Numbered from the stretch's first letter, positions 42,201-51,213 are shown. The stretch: DNA of 64,000 nucleotides from GCA-003244245 sp036494005 (GCA_036494005.1 DASXOV010000082.1:1-64000), one strand, 5' to 3'. A program made the numbers and translations. The notes: generated by a model from the sequence alone, not told the origin.

Positions 42201-43010
42201 TCAGCGCCGTCCGGCGCGCGGGGTCAGAGCTCGGACCGCCTCGCCCACCGCGGAGCGTCGTGCCTCGCGCACCGCGGTCGACAACGGCCGCAGCGCGGCG
42301 GACCGGGCCTCCGCCGCCGAGGCGGACAGCGCGCCACCGGGTTCGTCGGTGGCCGCTGCCCCGAGAATCGCCTCCACCTCGTCGGCCTGCTGGAGCACCC
42401 GCAGTGCTCGTCCCGGTGTTCCCTCCGGCCAGGGCGGCCGGGCGCGATGCTCGAGTGCCTCGGCGATCTCGGCACGAACCCCCGGGCGGTGTCGCGCCAC
42501 GTCGAGGTCCACCAGGGTGGTGGCTGCCTGGCGCACCGCGCCACGCAGCCCGTGCTCCGCATCGGACAGGCCGGGCTCCGGCGCAGGAGGCAGGGATCCG
42601 GGGGCGAACACCGTCCAGCGCAGCACGGCGTCGGCCGTCGCGGTCGGCACCACGGCCAGGTCGGCGCCGGACAGGTCGCCGCTGCTCAGCACGGCGACTT
42701 CACCAGCCTCCAACGCGGCGGGGGACAGCGACCCGTCGGGGGGCAGGCCCCGCACATCGCCGGGCACCGGAAGGAGCAGCCTGCCGCCTCCGGACCCGGC
42801 ACGCCGGGCCGCGGCCAGCAGCCCGACCACCGAGGCGGGGGCCTGCTCCGGGGTCGGAAGATCGAGTTGTAGGGCAGTGGGCTCGTCTGCGGCCACCACT
42901 TCGTGCAGATCGGCCCAGGTGTGCAGAGCATCGATCACATCGTCTGGGGCGGCGGCGCCGTGCAGCCATGCTGAGGCCCACACGGTCAGGGTCGCGCTGG
43001 GGCAGGGCAC
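42201..43010 (-). CDS. Conserved hypothetical protein (Rv1486c position)
   Basis: 269 residues, Ala-rich. No family recognised with certainty. It begins MPCPSATLTVWASAWLHGAAAPDDVIDALHTWADLH, has a two-part layout with an alpha/beta N-terminal half and a helical C-terminal half (VLQQADEVEAILGAAA), and no signal peptide or membrane helix. By position and strand it corresponds to the minus-strand hypothetical Rv1486c after the ferrochelatase gene (from memory). Stops of hemH and this gene converge with almost no gap. Confidence 0.72.
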   Translation of the reverse strand: MPCPSATLTVWASAWLHGAAAPDDVIDALHTWADLHEVVAADEPTALQLDLPTPEQAPASVVGLLAAARRAGSGGGRLLLPVPGDVRGLPPDGSLSPAALEAGEVAVLSSGDLSGADLAVVPTATADAVLRWTVFAPGSLPPAPEPGLSDAEHGLRGAVRQAATTLVDLDVARHRPGVRAEIAEALEHRARPPWPEGTPGRALRVLQQADEVEAILGAAATDEPGGALSASAAEARSAALRPLSTAVREARRSAVGEAVRALTPRAGRR

Positions 43011-43100
43011 GAGTTAGGAGAGTAGAACGCCTGGCGGGTGGAGGCACGCGCGGCGTGGCTGGTATCCCCCGATTCGGCTCCGCGGTTACCGTCGTCGCTC

Positions 43101-43928
43101 ATGGAGCCGAGGGAATACGGGCCGGACGTGCTGGCGCGGCCCCGCCGCCGACGCGAGGTGCCGGAGCTGCCCGCTGAGGCGGGTCTGGTCGTGGAGGACG
43201 CGGGCAGCGGCTTCTGCGGTGCGGTGCTGCGGTGCGAACGCGACGCGGTGGTGTTGGAGGACGCCCGGGGCCGAGTGCGGATGTTCCCGCTGCGTCGCGC
43301 GGCCTTCCTGATCGACGGCGCCCCGGTGACCCTCGTCCGGCCGGTGCAGCAGCCCGCCACCGCGGCCAGGTCGGCTTCCGGGTCGGTGCGGATGTCCGGG
43401 CTGCGGGCGCGCACCGCGCGGGCCAGTCGCATCTGGGTGGAGGGCAGGCACGACGCCGAACTCGTGGAACGGGTGTGGGGGCACGATCTGCGAGTGGACG
43501 GGGTCGTCGTGGAGGCTCTCGACGGGGTGGACGCGCTGGCCGAGCGGGTCGAGGACTTCGGTCCCGGACCGGGCCGACGGCTCGGTGTCCTGGTCGACCA
43601 CCTGGTCGCGGGCAGCAAGGAGACCCGGCTCGTGACTGCGGTGCGTTCGGAACACGTGCTGGTCACCGGCCACCCCTATGTGGATGTCTGGCAGGCGGTG
43701 CGACCGGCGGCGCTGGGCGTCCGGAGCTGGCCCGAGGTGCCACGCGGGGTATCGTGGAAGGAGGGCGTGTGCCGGGCGCTGGGCTGGGTGGATCGAGCCG
43801 GGGTGGCCGATCCGGCGGAGGGATGGCGCCGCGTGCTCGGTGCGGTCGAGGGCTTCCGTGATCTTGAACCAGCTCTGCTGGGCGCTGTCGAGCACCTCAT
43901 CGATTTCGTCACCTCGGAGGCCCGATAA
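43101..43928 (+). CDS. DUF3097 family protein
   Basis: 275 residues from ATG 43101 (MEPREYGPDVLARP). Fits the actinobacterial DUF3097 family. A segment RIWVEGRHDAELVERVWGHDL followed by VVVEALDGVDAL has the Glu...Asp-x-Asp spacing of a Toprim-like fold, so a nucleic-acid role is possible but untested. The C-terminal block VTGHPYVDVWQAVRP and VPRGVSWKEGVCRALGW is typical of the family. Sits between the Rv1486c-like gene and nfeD. Confidence 0.82.
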   Translation: MEPREYGPDVLARPRRRREVPELPAEAGLVVEDAGSGFCGAVLRCERDAVVLEDARGRVRMFPLRRAAFLIDGAPVTLVRPVQQPATAARSASGSVRMSGLRARTARASRIWVEGRHDAELVERVWGHDLRVDGVVVEALDGVDALAERVEDFGPGPGRRLGVLVDHLVAGSKETRLVTAVRSEHVLVTGHPYVDVWQAVRPAALGVRSWPEVPRGVSWKEGVCRALGWVDRAGVADPAEGWRRVLGAVEGFRDLEPALLGAVEHLIDFVTSEAR

Positions 43929-44001
43929 ACCCCGATAATCACAGCGACCGACCACGTGGAAAGTCTCACGCAAGGTCACGGTGGTCTGCCACCATAGGTG
44001 A

Positions 44002-44433
44002 ATGGACGCCGGTGTGTTGTGGCTGATCGCCGGGGTTGTCCTGATCGCGGCTGAGGTTCTTTCAGGCAGCTTCGTACTGCTCATGCTCGGTGCCGGTGCG
44101 CTGGCTGCGGCCGGTTCGGCGGCACTCGGCGCGCCACCGTGGGTGCACGTGGTGGTCTTCGCGGTAGCCTCGGTGGGCCTCGTCACGCTGGCTCGACCGG
44201 CGCTGGCACGGCGATTGCATTCCGGTGTCCACATCCGCACCAATACCGAGGCCCTGGTCGGTGGCAGGGCAGTGGTGGTGAACACTGTCGATGCGCACGG
44301 GGGCAGGATCAAGCTGCGCGGGGAGTTCTGGTCCGCTCGTGCGTTCGACGAGAACCAGGTACTGGAGCCTGGCCAGACCGTCACGGTCATGGGCATCTCC
44401 GGTGCCACCGCTGTTGTCTGGGGAGACTTCTGA
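44002..44433 (+). CDS. NfeD-like membrane protein
   Basis: 143 residues. Two or three N-terminal membrane helices (VLWLIAGVVLIAAEVLSGSFVLLMLGAGALAAAGSAAL and following) and a C-terminal OB-fold (EALVGGRAVVVNTVDAHGGRIKLRGEFWSARA). NfeD proteins pair with SPFH/flotillin proteins in membrane microdomains. The stop overlaps the start of the SPFH gene (TGATG at 44431-44435). Confidence 0.9.
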   Translation: MDAGVLWLIAGVVLIAAEVLSGSFVLLMLGAGALAAAGSAALGAPPWVHVVVFAVASVGLVTLARPALARRLHSGVHIRTNTEALVGGRAVVVNTVDAHGGRIKLRGEFWSARAFDENQVLEPGQTVTVMGISGATAVVWGDF

Positions 44434-45722
44434 TGAATCTTGTGCTGCTGGCCGTGCTGGCGGTCGTCGTGCTGGCGATCATCGTCATCGTCGTCAAGGC
44501 GGTGGTGGTGATCCCGCAAGCCACCGCTGCGGTCGTCGAGCGGCTGGGCCGTTATCGCGCGACCTTCGCACCGGGGCTGAATTTCCTGGTGCCCTTCATC
44601 GACCGGATCCGGGCGCGCATCGACCTGAGGGAACAGGTGGTGTCCTTCCCGCCACAGCCGGTGATCACCAAGGACAACCTGACGGTGTCCATCGATACCG
44701 TGGTCTACTTCCAGGTCACCAACCCTCAGGACGCGGTGTACGAGATCTCCAACTACATCGCCGCCGTGGAGCAACTGGCCACCACCACGCTGCGCAACGT
44801 GGTCGGTGGGATGAGCCTGGAGGACACTCTGACCTCGCGGGACTTCATCAACGGTCAGTTGTCCGGTGTGCTCGACGAGGCGACCGGACGGTGGGGCATC
44901 CGGGTCGGGCGGGTGGAGCTCAAGGCGATCGATCCGCCGCCGTCCATCCAGGACTCGATGGAGAAACAGATGCGTGCGGACCGGGAGAAGCGCGCCACCA
45001 TCCTCACCGCCGAAGGGCAGCGGGAATCGGCGATCAAGACGGCGGAGGGTCAGAAGCAGGCGCAGATCCTCTCTGCAGAAGGCGCCAAGCAGGCCGCGAT
45101 CCTCACCGCGGAGGCCGATCGGCAGGCTCGTATCCTGCGCGCGCAGGGCGAACGGGCCGCGCGTTATCTGCAGTCGCAGGGGCAGGCCAAAGCGATCGAG
45201 AAGGTTTTCGCCGCGATCAAGGCCGGCCGGCCCACCCCGGAACTCCTCGCCTACCAGTACCTGCAGACCCTGCCGCAGATGGCGCAGGGCGACGCCAACA
45301 AGGTCTGGATCGTGCCCAGCGACTTCGGCAAGGCACTGGAGGGGTTCACCAAGATGCTCGGCGCGCCGGGCGACGACGGGGTGTTCCGGTTCGAACCCAG
45401 CCGGGAATACGTGCCCGCCAGTCGGCCCGAGGAGGACGATGAGGCCATCGCCGGGTGGTTCGACACGTCCACCGATCCTGATGTCGCCGCGGCGGTACGC
45501 GCCGCCGAGGAGGTCGCCCGCAAAGAGGTACCCGGCCCGGCCGCCGGGCTGACGCCGTCGCTCGGCTCGACCCCGGCCCGGCCGGCCTTCGACGGCCCTC
45601 CCGCCGGACCTGCCCAGCCCGGTCCGCTGCCCGCACCACAGGGGCCAGCCGACACCACCGCGCCGCAACCCCGAGTACCACCGACCGACTCCGAGCCGCC
45701 GAAGCCGGCACAGGGCGGCTGA
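44433..45722 (+). CDS. SPFH/band 7 (stomatin-like) membrane protein
   Basis: 429 residues from ATG 44433. One N-terminal membrane helix (LLAVLAVVVLAIIVIVVKAVVV), SPFH domain (about 25-210, VPQATAAVVERLGRY-like block, PVITKDNLTVSIDTVVYFQV), a charged Ala-rich coiled coil with repeats of AEGQ/AEGAKQA (about 190-250), and a long proline-rich tail after 355. Expected to oligomerise at the membrane with NfeD. ATG overlap with the nfeD stop confirms the start. Confidence 0.93.
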   Translation: MNLVLLAVLAVVVLAIIVIVVKAVVVIPQATAAVVERLGRYRATFAPGLNFLVPFIDRIRARIDLREQVVSFPPQPVITKDNLTVSIDTVVYFQVTNPQDAVYEISNYIAAVEQLATTTLRNVVGGMSLEDTLTSRDFINGQLSGVLDEATGRWGIRVGRVELKAIDPPPSIQDSMEKQMRADREKRATILTAEGQRESAIKTAEGQKQAQILSAEGAKQAAILTAEADRQARILRAQGERAARYLQSQGQAKAIEKVFAAIKAGRPTPELLAYQYLQTLPQMAQGDANKVWIVPSDFGKALEGFTKMLGAPGDDGVFRFEPSREYVPASRPEEDDEAIAGWFDTSTDPDVAAAVRAAEEVARKEVPGPAAGLTPSLGSTPARPAFDGPPAGPAQPGPLPAPQGPADTTAPQPRVPPTDSEPPKPAQGG

Positions 45723-45751
45723 CGGAGGTGCGGGGGTCGCCCGTCATCCCC

Positions 45752-47155
45752 TCATCGGAGCAACGTGGGGCGCAGGTGCGCCCACGGCGCCACTCGCTCG
45801 TACTCGGCGCATGCGGCCAGCACCCGGGCGTCGGCGTGCCGGGGCCCGATCACCTGCAGACCGATCGGCAGCCCCGAGATGCTCCACCCACAGGGCACGC
45901 TGGCCGCAGGCTGCTGGGTCATGTTGAACGGGTAGGTGAAGGGCGTCCAGCTGGTCCACCGTGGTGAATGCCAGCCGACCGGTACCTCCTCGCCCGCGAT
46001 GAACGCGGTGATCGGCAGGGTAGGGGTGAGCAGCAGGTCGTAGCGTTCATGGAAGGCGCCCATCATGGTGCCCATCGCCATCCTGGTCGCGGTGGCCGCC
46101 AGGTAGTCCAGCGCCGAGCAGCGTTCCCCTTCGGCCACCACCTCCCGGAGCGCGGGTTCCAGCAGTTCCCGCTCCTCGGCGGTGAGGCGCTCGACGGTCT
46201 TGGCCACCCCGGTGAACCAGAGCACGTGGAAGTCCTCCACGCAGTCGGTGAAGCCGGGATCGGCGATCTCGACCTCGGCGCCGAGATCGCGGAACACGTG
46301 CGCGGCCGCCTCCACGGCGTCGGCGACGTCCGGGTCGACGTCGACATAGCCGAGGTTCGGGCTCAGGGCGATCCGCAGCCCCAGCACACCGTTGCCGAGG
46401 CCGCTGGAGAACGAGCCCGTGGGCGGGGACAGCGCCGACCAGTCACGGGTGTCGGGACCGGACATCACGTCGAGCAGGAGCGCTGTGTCGGCGACGGTGC
46501 GGGCCATCGGCCCGGCATGTGCCAACGTGCCGAACGGGCTGGCCGGCCAGTGCGGCACCCGGCCATAGGTGGGCTTCATGGCCACTGTCCCGGTGAACGA
46601 GGCCGGGATGCGTACCGATCCGCCACCGTCGGTGCCGATCGACAGCGGTCCCATGCCCAGCGCCACCGCGACGGCACTGCCCCCGCTGGATCCACCAGGC
46701 GTCCGGCTGGTGTCCCACGGGTTGACCGTGACACCGGTCAGCTCACTGTCGGTGACACCCTTCCAGGCCAGCTCGGGGGTGGTGGTCTTGCCCACCGGGA
46801 CGGCGCCGTGCTCGCGCAATCTGGCGACAGGCGGGCCGTCGACCGGCCATTCCTGGTCCGGGGCGACCAGCTTGGAGCCCCGGAGGGTGGGCCATCCCTC
46901 GGTCAGGAAGATGTCCTTGATCGAGACGGGGACCCCGTCCACCAGACCCTGTGGTTGCGCCTGCTGCCAGCGTTGCTCGGACTCCTTGGCCGCGCCCAGC
47001 GCACGGTCCGCGTCCACAAGGCAGTACGCCCGCACCTTGTCGTCGAGTTGCTCGATGCGATCGAGTACGTCCTGGGTGGCCTCCACGGGCGACAACTCGC
47101 CGGTTCCGTAGGCAGCCAGGAGTTCGGTGGCGGTGAGGTCGGCGGGCCTGCTCAC
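45752..47155 (-). CDS. Amidase-signature family hydrolase
   Basis: About 467 residues from GTG 47155. Catalytic Lys in VSIKDIF, Ser-Ser pair in TPGGSSGGSAVAVA, and GTDGGGSVRIPASFTGT give a complete Ser-cisSer-Lys triad, so the enzyme should hydrolyse an amide. Substrate unknown. GTG overlaps the stop of the upstream D-2-hydroxyacid dehydrogenase (GTGA at 47155-47152), making a two-gene coupled operon transcribed away from the DUF3830/racemase genes. Longer in-frame sequence upstream lies inside the dehydrogenase gene and is rejected. Confidence 0.9.
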   Translation of the reverse strand: MSRPADLTATELLAAYGTGELSPVEATQDVLDRIEQLDDKVRAYCLVDADRALGAAKESEQRWQQAQPQGLVDGVPVSIKDIFLTEGWPTLRGSKLVAPDQEWPVDGPPVARLREHGAVPVGKTTTPELAWKGVTDSELTGVTVNPWDTSRTPGGSSGGSAVAVALGMGPLSIGTDGGGSVRIPASFTGTVAMKPTYGRVPHWPASPFGTLAHAGPMARTVADTALLLDVMSGPDTRDWSALSPPTGSFSSGLGNGVLGLRIALSPNLGYVDVDPDVADAVEAAAHVFRDLGAEVEIADPGFTDCVEDFHVLWFTGVAKTVERLTAEERELLEPALREVVAEGERCSALDYLAATATRMAMGTMMGAFHERYDLLLTPTLPITAFIAGEEVPVGWHSPRWTSWTPFTYPFNMTQQPAASVPCGWSISGLPIGLQVIGPRHADARVLAACAEYERVAPWAHLRPTLLR

Positions 47156-48174
47156 GGTGTGCTCCCTGTCCTGGCGGCGACGCTGCTGCCGGTATCGGTG
47201 ACGTACCCGCGGGTCTTGTCCACGACATTGTGTAGTGGCCGTCCATGGGTGTATCGAAAGAGATTCTCGGCGAACAGTGTGACGAGTTCGTCTCGCCACC
47301 CATGCACGTCCCCGGACATGTGGGGAGACACGATCAGGCCGGGGGTGTCCCAGAGCGGGGAATCCGTGGGCAGGGGCTCGGTTTCGAAGACGTCCAGCGC
47401 CGCTCCGGCCAACCGGCCCTCGCGCAGCGCGGCGATCAGGTCGTCGGTCACCACCAGTGGGCCGCGACCCACGTTGATCAGCCGGGCGGTGGGCGGCAGC
47501 GCACTGAGCAGGGCGCTGCCGGCCATGCCACGGGTCTGGTCGGTGAGGGGAGCGGCCAGCACCAGATAGTCCGTCCGGGGCGCCAGCGAGGGCAGCGTCG
47601 CCTGGCCGAACACGGTGCCGAACTCGGGGTCGTCCGGCCGCTCCGTCCGGCCGACGAGATGCACCTGCATGCCCACCGCGCGCAGCAGCCGGCCGATCGC
47701 CCGGCCGATCGGGCCGCTGCCGACCACCACGGCGCGACGGCCCGCGATGCGTTCGGTCTCCCGGTGCCGCCAGGTACGGTCGTTCTGGAGTCGCACCGTG
47801 CCGGGCAGATCCTTGGCGAAGGCGACGATCAAGCCGAACACGTACTCCGCCATGGGCACGTCGAAGACCCCCCGGGAGTTGGTGAGCACCACGTCCGAAC
47901 CCAGTAGTTCGGGGAAGGTCACCCGGTCGACGCCGGCACTGGCGGTGTGCACCCAGCGCAGCGCGTCGGCGGACGGCCAGGCGGGCCGCACCGCGTCGGA
48001 GGTGAAGTCCCAGACCAGCAGGACGTCCGCGCCGGGCAGCGCCGAGGCCAGTTCGCTGGGCGTCGCGTAGCGCACGCGCGCAGCACCGACGGCCGCGTCG
48101 AGCGCCGGAGGAAGATCACCGGCATGCAGCACGACGATGTCGGGCACGTGGCCGTGAACTGGGGAGACAGACAA
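47152..48174 (-). CDS. D-2-hydroxyacid dehydrogenase
   Basis: 340 residues. NAD-binding VVGSGPIGRAIGRLLRAVGM, catalytic Arg in INVGRGPLV, Glu in DVFETEPLP and His in VSPHMSG are all present. Family members reduce 2-keto acids or oxidise D-2-hydroxy acids. TTG 48174 has a GAGG about 9 bases upstream; GTG 48147 (VPDIVVLHAGD) is the other plausible start. It is divergent from the DUF3830 gene; the promoter between them overlaps a GntR-type palindrome, so both directions may be controlled by the same regulator. Confidence 0.88.
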   Translation of the reverse strand: MSVSPVHGHVPDIVVLHAGDLPPALDAAVGAARVRYATPSELASALPGADVLLVWDFTSDAVRPAWPSADALRWVHTASAGVDRVTFPELLGSDVVLTNSRGVFDVPMAEYVFGLIVAFAKDLPGTVRLQNDRTWRHRETERIAGRRAVVVGSGPIGRAIGRLLRAVGMQVHLVGRTERPDDPEFGTVFGQATLPSLAPRTDYLVLAAPLTDQTRGMAGSALLSALPPTARLINVGRGPLVVTDDLIAALREGRLAGAALDVFETEPLPTDSPLWDTPGLIVSPHMSGDVHGWRDELVTLFAENLFRYTHGRPLHNVVDKTRGYVTDTGSSVAARTGSTP

Positions 48175-48219
48175 TCTGCAGACCTCGGCAAGGGCGAGAC
48201 GACACGGCCGGCGGGAGGA

Positions 48220-48247
48220 TTGACACGCTAAGAACGCATCGTATGAT
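48220..48247 (+). promoter_or_regulatory. Near-consensus sigma-70 type promoter
   Basis: TTGACA (48220-48225), 16 bases, TATGAT (48242-48247): the best promoter match I found in the window, pointing toward the DUF3830 gene with a predicted leader of about 180 bases. The -10 hexamer overlaps the palindrome at 48245-48258. I see nothing else defined in the leader apart from CCCCT/AGGGG near its end. Confidence 0.7.
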
Positions 48248-48258
48248 TGTCAACAATC
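48245..48258. promoter_or_regulatory. GntR-type operator, copy 1
   Basis: GATTGTCAACAATC: arms GATTGT and ACAATC separated by CA. It overlaps the -10 of the promoter at 48220-48247. The same palindrome occurs at 49755-49768 and 52833-52850, all near the FadR-type GntR gene. Confidence 0.75.
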
Positions 48259-48436
48259 CGCGACCGTCGCAGTTCGCGCGAGGTGGAGAGAAGTTCATCG
48301 CCAGGACGACAGTGTCGCTGTAAGGCCGGTCACCCGAACTGCGAGCGGGTAGGTGGTCCCCAAAGCGCTCTGCGGGCAGCTTGGTCCGGGTGCGCGAGTT
48401 TGTCGCGCGCCCCTGAGGAGCCCGAAGGGGTAGCTG

Positions 48437-48931
48437 ATGACGAGATACCTGAGCATCGCGCTCGCCAAGCGGGGTGCCAGCTGTGTGGCCGAGTTGCTCG
48501 ACAAGGACGCTCCGCGTACCTGTGAGGCGGTCTGGAACGCGTTGCCCCTGGAGGGCCCCGCCCAGCACGCGAAGTACGCCCGCAACGAGGTGTACGCGAT
48601 GGTGCCGCGCTTCACCGACACCGTGGTCGGCCAGGAGAACCCCACGGTCACCCCGATCCCGGGAGATGTGGTGTTCTTCGACTTCCCCGGCGGCATGCTG
48701 CATCGGTCGTTCAAGGAGGACGTGGGGGTCGCCGAACTGCCCGGCGTGATCGACCTGGCGATCTTCTACGGCCGGAACAACCTGCTGCTCAACGGGGATG
48801 TCGGATGGGTGCCGGGCAACGTCTACGGCACCATCGTGGAGGGCCTGGACGCGATGGCCGAAGCCTGCCACGACGTGTGGCGATCAGGCAGCGTCGGTGA
48901 GTGCCTGATCTATCAGCGGCACTCCGGCTGA
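48437..48931 (+). CDS. DUF3830 family protein (cyclophilin-like fold)
   Basis: 164 residues. Fits DUF3830, small proteins with a cyclophilin-like fold and no known activity: DKDAPRTCEAVWNALP, ARNEVYAMVP, PGDVVFFDFPGG and DLAIFYGRNN. It is first in a run with two racemase-fold proteins and a GntR regulator. DUF3830 genes are, as I recall, often placed beside amidases and Asp/Glu racemase-type genes, suggesting a shared catabolic route. Confidence 0.85.
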   Translation: MTRYLSIALAKRGASCVAELLDKDAPRTCEAVWNALPLEGPAQHAKYARNEVYAMVPRFTDTVVGQENPTVTPIPGDVVFFDFPGGMLHRSFKEDVGVAELPGVIDLAIFYGRNNLLLNGDVGWVPGNVYGTIVEGLDAMAEACHDVWRSGSVGECLIYQRHSG

Positions 48932-48945
48932 GCGGCGGGGTTTCG

Positions 48946-49710
48946 ATGCCCACCGACCTGTTCGGGGGCTTGCCCGGTCTGCCGCTGCTCAGGCAGCACG
49001 GCATCGGCGTGGTGACCCCCTTCGATTTCGCGCTCGACCGGGAGTTGTGGCGCTGGGTACCGGACGACGTGTCGCTGTACCTGACGCGGCTGCCGTATGT
49101 CCCGGTGACCATGACCGTCGAGATGGCACTGGCGATCAGTGATGTGCAGGCCGTGCATCGGGCCGCGCGGGACGTGCTGACTCCGGAGCCCTTGGTGGTC
49201 GCCTACTCGTGCAGCAGCGGCAGCTTCGTGGAGGGTGTGGCGGGGGAGCGCGGGCTGGTCGCGACCATGCGCGCGGCCGGGGCGCCGGCCGCAGTGACCA
49301 CGTCCGGGGCGCTGACCGAGGCGCTGCACCTGCTGGGGGTCAAGCGGCTGGCCATCGCCACGCCCTACATCGACCCGGTCACCGACCGGTTGATCTCCTA
49401 TCTCGCCGAGTGCGGGGTGGAGACGGTGTCCAGCGTGGGCCTGGGCATGATCAGCCACATCTGGCGGGTCTCCTACGCGCAGGTGGTGGAGATCGTCCGG
49501 TCGGTGGATCGCAAGGATGCCGACGCGATGTTCATCAGCTGCACCAACCTGCCCACCTACGACATCATCGAGCCGCTCGAGCGCGCGCTGGGCAAACCGG
49601 TGCTGACCGCCAACCAGGTCACGATGTGGGGGGCGTTGCGGGCGATGGGGGTGGAATCGGGGGCCGGCGAGCAGTGGCTGGTGCAGGCCAGCAGGCCGAC
49701 GGCGGCCTGA
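48946..49710 (+). CDS. Asp/Glu racemase-fold protein (maleate isomerase/arylmalonate decarboxylase-like), both cysteines present
   Basis: 254 residues from ATG 48946. Both catalytic cysteines of the superfamily are present: AYSCSSGSFVEG (near 87) and FISCTNLPTYDI (near 197), followed by LTANQVTMW. Such proteins isomerise maleate, racemise Asp/Glu/hydantoins or decarboxylate malonates through the cysteine pair. Fifteen bases separate it from DUF3830. The 49766 gene is a diverged paralogue. Confidence 0.87.
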   Translation: MPTDLFGGLPGLPLLRQHGIGVVTPFDFALDRELWRWVPDDVSLYLTRLPYVPVTMTVEMALAISDVQAVHRAARDVLTPEPLVVAYSCSSGSFVEGVAGERGLVATMRAAGAPAAVTTSGALTEALHLLGVKRLAIATPYIDPVTDRLISYLAECGVETVSSVGLGMISHIWRVSYAQVVEIVRSVDRKDADAMFISCTNLPTYDIIEPLERALGKPVLTANQVTMWGALRAMGVESGAGEQWLVQASRPTAA

Positions 49711-49754
49711 TCGGGCGGCACTCACCTCACAGTGGCATGATCAGTTGGCGGTAA

Positions 49755-49768
49755 CATTGTCGACAATG
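49755..49768. promoter_or_regulatory. GntR-type operator, copy 2, overlapping a start codon
   Basis: CATTGTCGACAATG, a perfect 14-bp palindrome whose last three bases are the ATG (49766) of the second racemase-fold gene. TAACAT (49752-49757) may be a -10 element, so the transcript could be leaderless and the operator would lie across its start. Confidence 0.78.
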
Positions 49769-50512
49769 AACATCTCGAAGCAGCCGCACCACGTCGGCAT
49801 CCTCTACCCGGGGTACAGCGCCGAGGACGACTACGTGACCGCGCAGCGCCTGCTCGGCCATGATGTGGTCATTCACGTGGTGCACACCGAGATGCCGGTG
49901 GACGCGCATCAGGAGGGCGCGCTGCTGGAGATCGGGGCTGACGAGATCCTGGCCGCAGGCGCCGCGCAGCTCTCCGGGCTCGACTCGATCATCTGGGCGT
50001 GCACCAGCGGGAGCTTCATCTTCGGGTGGGAAGGCGCGCGACGGCAGGTCGAGGCACTGCGGAGGGCTGCGGGTGTGCCCGCGTCGAGCACCTCGTTCGC
50101 CTTCGCCGACGCCACCCGGGTGCTCAACGTGCACCGGGTCGCGGTCGCGGCGACCTACCCGGGCGACGTCGCGGAGCGGTTCGTGGAGTTCCTCGCTCAC
50201 GCCGGGGTCGGCGTCGTCCGGTTATCCAGCCGGGGGATCTTCACCGCGGCGGAGGTCGGAACCCTCGGGCACGACGACGTGCTGGACTTCGCGGAGGCCA
50301 ATGACCACCCGACCGCGGACGCGGTGTTGCTGCCCGACACCGCTCTGCACACAATGGCGTGGCTCGACGACCTCGAGGCGCAGGTCGGCAAGCCGGTGCT
50401 CACCGCCAACCAGGTGAGCCTGTGGCAGGCGTTGCGGCTGTCCGGCCTGCAGCCACCGCGGCGTGGTCTGGGAACGCTGTTCCGCGTTCCGGTGAACGAG
50501 GAGGTCGGATGA
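49766..50512 (+). CDS. Second Asp/Glu racemase-fold protein, lacking the second catalytic cysteine
   Basis: 248 residues from ATG 49766 (in-frame TTG 49745 upstream is less likely). The first cysteine region WACTSGSFIFG is kept; where the paralogue has FISCTN this protein has VLLPDTALHTM, so the second cysteine is absent. LTANQVSLWQALRLSG is conserved. A single-cysteine enzyme could be a decarboxylase rather than a racemase/isomerase, by analogy with arylmalonate decarboxylase (which keeps the other cysteine). Its stop overlaps the GntR start. Confidence 0.85.
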   Translation: MNISKQPHHVGILYPGYSAEDDYVTAQRLLGHDVVIHVVHTEMPVDAHQEGALLEIGADEILAAGAAQLSGLDSIIWACTSGSFIFGWEGARRQVEALRRAAGVPASSTSFAFADATRVLNVHRVAVAATYPGDVAERFVEFLAHAGVGVVRLSSRGIFTAAEVGTLGHDDVLDFAEANDHPTADAVLLPDTALHTMAWLDDLEAQVGKPVLTANQVSLWQALRLSGLQPPRRGLGTLFRVPVNEEVG

Positions 50513-51213
50513 CCGGTGCCGGGCTCGAGCCGGTCTCCCGGCGGTCCACTGCCGCGATCATCGCCGATCGGTTGCGCGACGCCATCACGCGCGGGGCGTT
50601 CCCGCCCGGGATGCAACTCGGCGAGGTGGACCTGGCCAGCCAGCTCGGCGTCAGTCGCGGACCGCTACGCGAGGCGATGCAGCGGCTGGTGCAGGAGGGA
50701 CTGCTGCGCGGTGAGCGGCACCGCGGGTTGTTCGTAGTGGAACTCGGGATCGAGGATGTTCGCGACATCTATGCCGCCCGGCTCGCAGTGGAGCAGGCCG
50801 CGGCGCGGATAATCCTGCGGGGCGGCAGGGAAGCCGCTGTCGCCACGCTGTCAGTCGCGCAGAGGTCTCTGGTGGCAGCTGCCGCTGACAGCGATCCGGT
50901 CCGGCTGGCCGACGCCGACCACGACTTTCACACCACCCTGGTGCGCCTGTCCGGCAGCCCGCGCCTGCAGCGGATGGCGCAGACACTGCTGGCCGAGACC
51001 CGGATGTGCCTGATCGCATTGCAGGCGACCGGGCCCGAGCCGCAGCGGCTGGTCACCGAGCATCAAGCGTTGCTCGATGCCATCCAGGACGGCGACGAGA
51101 GCGGCCTGATCGGGTTGCTGAGCGAGCACATGGCTGATGCGGTCGCCCGCATCGAGGCCGACCTCGCGAGTGCGGGCGACTCCGGTCAGGACACGGTCGC
51201 ACTCGCCCGCTGA
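50509..51213 (+). CDS. GntR-family (FadR/FCD type) regulator
   Basis: 234 residues from ATG 50509. Winged helix: IIADRLRDAITRGAFPPGMQLGEVDLASQLGVSRGPLREAMQRL; C-terminal helical FCD ligand-binding domain with metal-ligand-type residues (ARLAVEQAAARI, DADHDFHTTLVRL, EHQALLDAI). FCD regulators bind carboxylates with a metal. The operator of this group is typically a short TTGTNNACAA palindrome, matching the three sites in this island. Coupled to the second racemase gene by an ATGA overlap. Confidence 0.9.
   Translation: MTGAGLEPVSRRSTAAIIADRLRDAITRGAFPPGMQLGEVDLASQLGVSRGPLREAMQRLVQEGLLRGERHRGLFVVELGIEDVRDIYAARLAVEQAAARIILRGGREAAVATLSVAQRSLVAAAADSDPVRLADADHDFHTTLVRLSGSPRLQRMAQTLLAETRMCLIALQATGPEPQRLVTEHQALLDAIQDGDESGLIGLLSEHMADAVARIEADLASAGDSGQDTVALAR

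Noticed and set aside
43086..45668. Minus-strand frame of 860 codons across DUF3097, nfeD and SPFH
   Set aside because: Crosses three well-supported genes on the other strand and is low-complexity; typical high-GC artefact.
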